In this document: piece after piece, positions 6,827-10,728 of the stretch
How positions within the stretch are numbered: the stretch's first letter is position 1
Layout: each line of letters opens with the position of its first letter
Assembly (NCBI GenBank): GCA_964365765.1
Contig: CAYIRB010000036.1
Location: 1-10,728 of the forward strand
Source: CALRGE01 sp964365765
GTDB lineage: Bacteria > Patescibacteriota > Gracilibacteria > UBA1369 > 2-02-FULL-48-14
DNA length: 10,728 bases
Reading direction: 5' to 3'
Notes under the pieces: model-generated
Seen by the model: the letters and a program-made list of their open reading frames with translations, nothing else
Database searches by the model: none
Told to the model about the DNA's origin: nothing
Translations under genes and position numbers: made by a program

Positions 6827-9800
6827 TAAAAAACTTTTCATCGCGGGAATGATATCAATCGCAATCGGGATATTTTTCGGATCGACATTGGCTTCCGCCA
6901 TCGATTTCGGCAAATCGCCAAGTCCCGTCACAAGTTCGAGCATGGGACTGACCGGTACTGATAAATCACAAAGTTTCACTTGCGAAGATGAAGCATATGA
7001 AGACAGCGCGTGGCATGAACACGGATACAGAAACAACACAAACCCGGATGAGGGATATGAAAGCTATCTGAGGATTTTTAATCTGAGAGTCTATCTCGAT
7101 CAAAACTTCGTGGATAACGTTGATATGTCGAATCTCTATTGCAGTACATCAACGGATTACGTTTCATGTAAAGGCGGAATAAGCGCGGAAGCCGACGGAG
7201 ACACGCAAGGCGGAACAAAAGTAACATTGAATAAAAACAGCTCGAGCGACGACATTTATTCCGACTATTCGACCTATCCCTACTATGTTGAATGGACTTA
7301 CGGTACCGAAACGGCGAGCGGAGCACCCTTTCTGCCGGGTAAAAACGAAACATATTCCGAACATACAAATGGCGCAACTTCATGGAGTGTAGATGATGAT
7401 GGTGATGGAACATCAGATCGGACTATCTCAAGCTGGACAAGTGATGATAGAGACATGGCCGAAACCGTCGCCTTTACCTTCAAAGACGGCGTAAGCGACG
7501 CGACGATAAAAACACAATCCGCGTCATACGTTAAGTTCTGGCAGTACGACACAAATTGCGGCAATTGGGACAACTACGGTTCATGCTGGGACGCGGTGGA
7601 AGAAGATGATACGGGTGAAACCGACTATCACTGGAACATTGAAACCACCACAAACACCACAACATATACATGTGGCGGAGGCGAGGAAGATATCACCTGC
7701 GATTATCTTGCCCTTACTCCCAATGAAGTAGGAGTGGATAACTTATATACTGGCACAAACTTCGATCTCAAAGCCTACGACAAAAGCGGCAATGACATCA
7801 CTTCCGACCTCGAAGACGGCTACACGTATGAAGCGGAAGGCATAAATGGCGGAACCGCCGAGGGATATTTCAAATTCAACATCTTGGACTCTCTCACAAA
7901 ACCAAAGAGTAAAACAACAAGCGATACCACCTTCGCGTATACCGATGCCGGAGCTGGTGACTCGTTCACCGCGACGGCCGTGGGCTATGAAGACACATGC
8001 AGTGTCCAAATCGAATACCCGTATTGCGCCGATCTTTCAATCGACAAGCCGACTTCGGGAACGGTTGCGGGCGACTCTTATGAAACAACTATCAAAGTAA
8101 GCGCGGACGCATCAAATGGCGAAGACTGGCCATTCGACCTAACATACACTTCCACCGACACAGCCTCTACTTTTGACGGGAACGCGACACCGTACACCAC
8201 CACTGACACAAGCGTTGACTACGCAAGTTCGAACAGCGCGGAAGTGAAAGTTCAAGCCGATCGCGACACGCTCGGCTATTGCACGGACAATTTCTCTTAC
8301 ACATTAACCGACCAGCCGGCTTCTCCGGTTTGTTCTGACCTTACAATAGGAAATCCCGACTCGAACAACTGCTGGAGCTATCAGGTGCAGACTGAAACCG
8401 GCTTCGAAGGCACAATCGTCGCCCAAGGCAACGGTACTGAGACCATAACAATCACGGACGACACGGGAGCTACGGCATCCGGAACAAATCCTCGCGCCGC
8501 CCTTAGAGGCGGATCGGGCGAATACACCGGAACGATTTGCTGGCCGGATTACAGCACGGGGGAAACATTGAATGTTTACATGGAAGGCGCGAGCGCGTGT
8601 TACGACAGCTACACGAGCGAAACTCCCGGTGGTCCGGGAGGCGGAAGCCCGGGTAGCCCATCCAATCCCATCACGCCCATTACGCCGGTTACTCCGATCA
8701 CGCCCGTAGTGGAAGGGGCGGTCGGCACTTTCAACAAATATATCTACACATTCAACTTCTCCGCGGAAAAAAATTCTTACACGGACAATAACATTTTCTT
8801 CTCCCACGACGACGACGCAGCATTCTACACTTTGGAGTACGACCCCGAAGGCGGGGAAAGCACCATCTCCTTCAACGACACAATGTGGAATGAAGACCTG
8901 AAAGGCTATTTGGGCGACGGAACCGAGTCGGGGGGTGGCATCAATCTTGCGAACCGATCCGAAATTGATTCCTACGGATATAAACTGATCACTCGTTTGG
9001 GACTGACAGACCAATACGAAGACGGATCGGAAAATATCGGCGAAGAAGCGAATTCCTACGGAAAGTACTGGCAGGCATATATCAAATACATGGATTCGGA
9101 CCAAAACCCTTCCCTGCCGATTCACGCTTGCTCGGAAAATTCGACAGAAACTTGTTACGACCCGAACTATGAACCTACAAAAGGAAACGTCGTGATTAAA
9201 AACGCGGCGAATATTCCGGACGACGCGGTAATCAGAATACGTTATGTCGGAATCGTGAACGCGACCGACGGACTTTGCGACAATACCAACGATTCCTGTT
9301 TGACGGAAACCTTCAATAATACGGGTACCGTTGAAACCGGTATGACCACGCTGGTCGAGAACGCAAAACTGGTGGTTCTTTGTTCCTACTTGCTGACAAG
9401 AAACGCGGGCGACGTTTACCTTGAACAAGCGCTTCCGAACGGCACCGACTTGGCATGTATTTACAACGAAGCCGAGGGCGAAACTTCTTCCGACTACGCG
9501 AACGTGGAAGGAATAATCATACAAGAACCGGATACCGCGACTTCCGCGGATGCAAGCGCCGAAAGCAACTTCTGTACCGACGCGGAGCAATCCGGCGGAT
9601 TCATCAGCAATTTGAGTTCTTACGTATGTGAAATAATCAGCGCGGTCAGCGACCTTTGGAAACCCGAGACGGTCACAAGCACAACCGAAACCCGCGTGAG
9701 CGAGGAAACGCGTAACGCGGAAACTCTACAATACGCCTACGACTTCAGCGGAAATCTGGAGTGGGATACTTTGTACGCCGCTCTTGTAAACACAAATAAC

Positions 9801-10274
9801 CCCGGAAGCGGAATTCTTTATTTTGAAGGAGACGCGACTCAGACTCAATTGAAGCTCGGCGACATCACCGTACCGAGCGGAGCATGGACTGTAATCGTTC
9901 AAAACGCCGACTTGGTGCTGAACGGAGACATCGGCTACGAAGACACGGATATCACGAAAGAAATTCCGTCCGTCGGATTCATCGTGCTGGGCGGCAACAT
10001 ATACGTCGGCGGAAGCGCTCATTCCCTGTCCGGGGTTTACTACACAGACCTGGGCTTTACCGGCGCCGAAAGAAGCGCGGTTGACGACCCCCTAACCTTC
10101 TACGGTTCAATATACGGAGACATAAGCGAACTCTTGAAAGCCGCCAACTACGTAGGCCCTCCAACCCTGGACGGAGCCGGAATCGTGGTGCGTTACGACT
10201 CAAGAATACTCTTGAACACACCTCCGGGATTAAGCGAATACATTGACGTCAACACTCAAAAAGCGGTGAACTGA
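6819..10274 (+). CDS. secreted cysteine-rich multidomain surface protein, 1151 residues
   Basis: The ATG at 6819 gives a textbook Sec signal peptide: MNNKK, a hydrophobic core (6-20) and ASA cleavage after residue 27. An ATG at 6786 would bury this behind 11 polar residues and is disfavoured. The mature protein is acidic and Thr/Ser/Asp-rich with 22 cysteines, mostly in close pairs, suggesting disulfides. Visible order: an N-terminal region (28-290) with a DxDxDGxxD calcium-type loop (192-200); three tandem Ig-like repeats, each opening with a Cys-led strand (CDYLAL 294, CADLSI 403, CSDLTI 505); a Gly/Pro and (I/V)TP linker (603-631); a further beta-rich part (634-910); and a C-terminal beta-rich, possibly solenoid domain (974-1151) with VGFIVLGGNIYVGG and a final RILLNTPPGLSEYI. 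There is no LPXTG or C-terminal membrane helix, so anchoring is unclear; the coupled lipoprotein may take part. The protein is probably a cell-surface adhesin or structural component. Exact family unknown. Confidence 0.9.
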   Translation: MNNKKLFIAGMISIAIGIFFGSTLASAIDFGKSPSPVTSSSMGLTGTDKSQSFTCEDEAYEDSAWHEHGYRNNTNPDEGYESYLRIFNLRVYLDQNFVDNVDMSNLYCSTSTDYVSCKGGISAEADGDTQGGTKVTLNKNSSSDDIYSDYSTYPYYVEWTYGTETASGAPFLPGKNETYSEHTNGATSWSVDDDGDGTSDRTISSWTSDDRDMAETVAFTFKDGVSDATIKTQSASYVKFWQYDTNCGNWDNYGSCWDAVEEDDTGETDYHWNIETTTNTTTYTCGGGEEDITCDYLALTPNEVGVDNLYTGTNFDLKAYDKSGNDITSDLEDGYTYEAEGINGGTAEGYFKFNILDSLTKPKSKTTSDTTFAYTDAGAGDSFTATAVGYEDTCSVQIEYPYCADLSIDKPTSGTVAGDSYETTIKVSADASNGEDWPFDLTYTSTDTASTFDGNATPYTTTDTSVDYASSNSAEVKVQADRDTLGYCTDNFSYTLTDQPASPVCSDLTIGNPDSNNCWSYQVQTETGFEGTIVAQGNGTETITITDDTGATASGTNPRAALRGGSGEYTGTICWPDYSTGETLNVYMEGASACYDSYTSETPGGPGGGSPGSPSNPITPITPVTPITPVVEGAVGTFNKYIYTFNFSAEKNSYTDNNIFFSHDDDAAFYTLEYDPEGGESTISFNDTMWNEDLKGYLGDGTESGGGINLANRSEIDSYGYKLITRLGLTDQYEDGSENIGEEANSYGKYWQAYIKYMDSDQNPSLPIHACSENSTETCYDPNYEPTKGNVVIKNAANIPDDAVIRIRYVGIVNATDGLCDNTNDSCLTETFNNTGTVETGMTTLVENAKLVVLCSYLLTRNAGDVYLEQALPNGTDLACIYNEAEGETSSDYANVEGIIIQEPDTATSADASAESNFCTDAEQSGGFISNLSSYVCEIISAVSDLWKPETVTSTTETRVSEETRNAETLQYAYDFSGNLEWDTLYAALVNTNNPGSGILYFEGDATQTQLKLGDITVPSGAWTVIVQNADLVLNGDIGYEDTDITKEIPSVGFIVLGGNIYVGGSAHSLSGVYYTDLGFTGAERSAVDDPLTFYGSIYGDISELLKAANYVGPPTLDGAGIVVRYDSRILLNTPPGLSEYIDVNTQKAVN
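7392..7418 (+). other. DxDxDGxxD calcium-binding-type loop in the secreted protein
   Basis: Residues 192-200 read DDDGDGTSD, an exact match to the DxDxDGxxD pattern of dockerin, thrombospondin type 3 and EF-hand-like calcium loops. It stands alone, with no obvious second copy, and lies in the N-terminal region before the Ig-like repeats. A calcium-stabilised turn in an extracellular protein is plausible, but single loops of this type occur by chance in Asp-rich proteins. Confidence 0.5.
7698..8600 (+). repeat. three tandem Cys-bounded Ig-like protein repeats
   Basis: Within the secreted protein, three successive units start with Cys-x-x-Leu-x-(Ile/Leu): C294 DYLAL, C403 ADLSI and C505 SDLTI. 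Each has a second cysteine near its end (C394, C488, C594). Unit lengths are about 109, 102 and 90 residues. Their content is beta-rich and Thr/Ser/Gly-rich, as in bacterial Ig-like modules. The third unit carries an extra pair (C532, C573). The repeats are diverged at the DNA level and are seen only in the protein. Confidence 0.6.
8670..8705 (+). repeat. four degenerate 9-bp units coding a (I/V)TP(I/V) linker
   Basis: Four consecutive 9-base units encode ITP, ITP, VTP and ITP (residues 618-629), preceded by a Gly/Pro/Ser-rich stretch from residue 603. Third-codon positions differ between units, so the repeat is held at the protein level rather than being a recent DNA expansion. It separates the Ig-like repeats from the C-terminal half and is probably an extended, rigid spacer. 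Confidence 0.7.
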
Positions 10275-10280
10275 TTCTTC

Positions 10281-10309
10281 TTGCAACATAGTACCGGCGA
10301 CTATATGAT
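10281..10309 (+). promoter_or_regulatory. candidate promoter for the ECF sigma factor gene
   Basis: TTGCAA (10281-10286) and TATGAT (10304-10309) are spaced by 17 bases, lying just after the stop of the secreted-protein gene. Transcription would start near 10315, only about 16 nt before the sigma gene ATG, giving an almost leaderless message. An inverted repeat sits in the spacer. The -10 matches consensus at five of six bases and the -35 at four of six. Confidence 0.5.
10288..10304. promoter_or_regulatory. inverted repeat in the sigma promoter spacer
   Basis: ATAGT (10288-10292) and ACTAT (10300-10304) form a perfect 5-base inverted repeat around a 7-base centre. It lies almost exactly between the -35 and -10 boxes, where a dimeric repressor or activator could bind. 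It could also be a weak hairpin after the upstream gene, but there is no T run, so a terminator is unlikely. Confidence 0.3.
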
Positions 10310-10330
10310 GAGTGGCCTGATTTCACAAAT

Positions 10331-10728
10331 ATGGTCACGGAAAACAATCCCGAAAATTCAGACTCCGGCGCGATTGAAGCATTCATAGCGGCATTCGAGG
10401 CAAACAGAGAACTATTGCTAAACATGGCCCGAAGTTATACGAAAAACATGGAAGACGCCGAAGATGTTCTGCATGATATTCTTGTCCGCGTCCTGCAAAA
10501 ATTTCGAGGAGACGACTTTGACCCGAATTTCAATTATACCGGCTATTTGTATAAAAGCGTCAAAAACACTTGTTTAAACTTAATCAGAAATAATAAAAGA
10601 CGAAGCAAAAATAATAAAAGATCGAACATAGCTGATAGACATCTCCCGGATCAGGTGGAACGGGTAATCGTAGCCGAATTGTCTAATATAATGCAAAGCA
10701 CTCTTGACCGGATGCCAAATGGAATCTT
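10331..10728 (+). CDS. ECF-type RNA polymerase sigma factor (3' end outside window)
   Basis: The 132 codons present encode the N-terminal part of a sigma70-family, ECF-group factor that directs RNA polymerase to a set of promoters. Region 2 is clear: NMARSYTKNMEDAEDVLHDILVRVLQKF (31-58), in which DAEDVLHDI matches the core-binding DAEDxxQE helix, then YTGYLYKSVKNTCLNLIRNNKRR (69-91), matching the -10 recognition helix of the W-L-x-x-I-x-R-N-x-x-x-D-x-x-R-x type. A very basic stretch (87-97) leads to a linker and the start of region 4 (AELSNIMQSTLDRMP, 115-129), where the window ends. The ATG at 10331 is the only start: the frame is closed by TAG at 10289 and has no other start codon between. 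No Shine-Dalgarno and no anti-sigma gene are visible. Family is firm; target genes are unknown, although the envelope operon directly upstream is an obvious candidate. Confidence 0.88.
   Translation, partial: MVTENNPENSDSGAIEAFIAAFEANRELLLNMARSYTKNMEDAEDVLHDILVRVLQKFRGDDFDPNFNYTGYLYKSVKNTCLNLIRNNKRRSKNNKRSNIADRHLPDQVERVIVAELSNIMQSTLDRMPNGI

Noticed and set aside
8304..9590. A 428-codon open frame on the minus strand, opposite the secreted giant
   Set aside because: It lies wholly antisense to a well-supported gene. Its product is rich in Val, Arg, Cys and Phe, as mirror frames of Asp/Asn/Thr-rich coding DNA are, and shows no domain or start signal.
10272..10274. TGA read as glycine (genetic code 25) at the end of the secreted giant
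   Set aside because: Reading through adds only a short unrelated tail up to a TAG and runs over the sigma gene start. No other gene in the window contains in-frame TGA.

Overview
The window looks like a piece of a bacterial chromosome, most likely from the Candidate Phyla Radiation (Patescibacteria). This is inferred from a combination of features: a short archaeal-type triosephosphate isomerase, an O-antigen-ligase-like membrane protein, two giant proteins of no recognisable family, a tiny lipoprotein, a bacterial ECF-type sigma factor, and the near absence of Shine-Dalgarno sequences. TGA serves as the stop of one gene and no gene needs TGA as a sense codon, so the recoded-UGA lineages (Gracilibacteria, Absconditabacteria) are unlikely. 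A relative such as Peregrinibacteria is possible, but the class cannot be fixed from the sequence alone.

Layout. Positions 25-1924, minus strand: a two-gene unit, tpiA followed after 4 nt by a Wzy/WaaL-like O-antigen ligase. A 58-106 nt divergent intergenic region (depending on the tpiA start) holds a good sigma70-type promoter with an extended -10 for the plus strand, and perhaps a weaker one for tpiA. Positions 2031-10274, plus strand: a tight three-gene operon. It encodes a 1544-residue protein without a signal peptide, a 49-residue lipoprotein, and a 1151-residue Sec-secreted, cysteine-rich, multidomain protein. The gap between the first two genes is 11 nt, and the last two overlap by 8 nt. 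Positions 10281-10728, plus strand: a separate promoter and the first 132 codons of an ECF sigma factor that runs off the window end.

How they fit together. The minus-strand pair joins a central glycolytic enzyme to a cell-envelope glycan polymerase/ligase, probably as a chance operon partner. The plus-strand operon looks like a cell-surface or envelope-associated system. The secreted protein has three tandem Cys-bounded Ig-like repeats, a (I/V)TP linker and a C-terminal beta-rich domain. The lipoprotein could anchor or assist it, and the role of the giant first protein is unknown. The following sigma factor may regulate envelope functions, but no link is proven. The window is coding almost throughout, with no gene-free stretch over 110 nt. 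I saw no tRNA, rRNA, CRISPR array, insertion sequence or phage gene.
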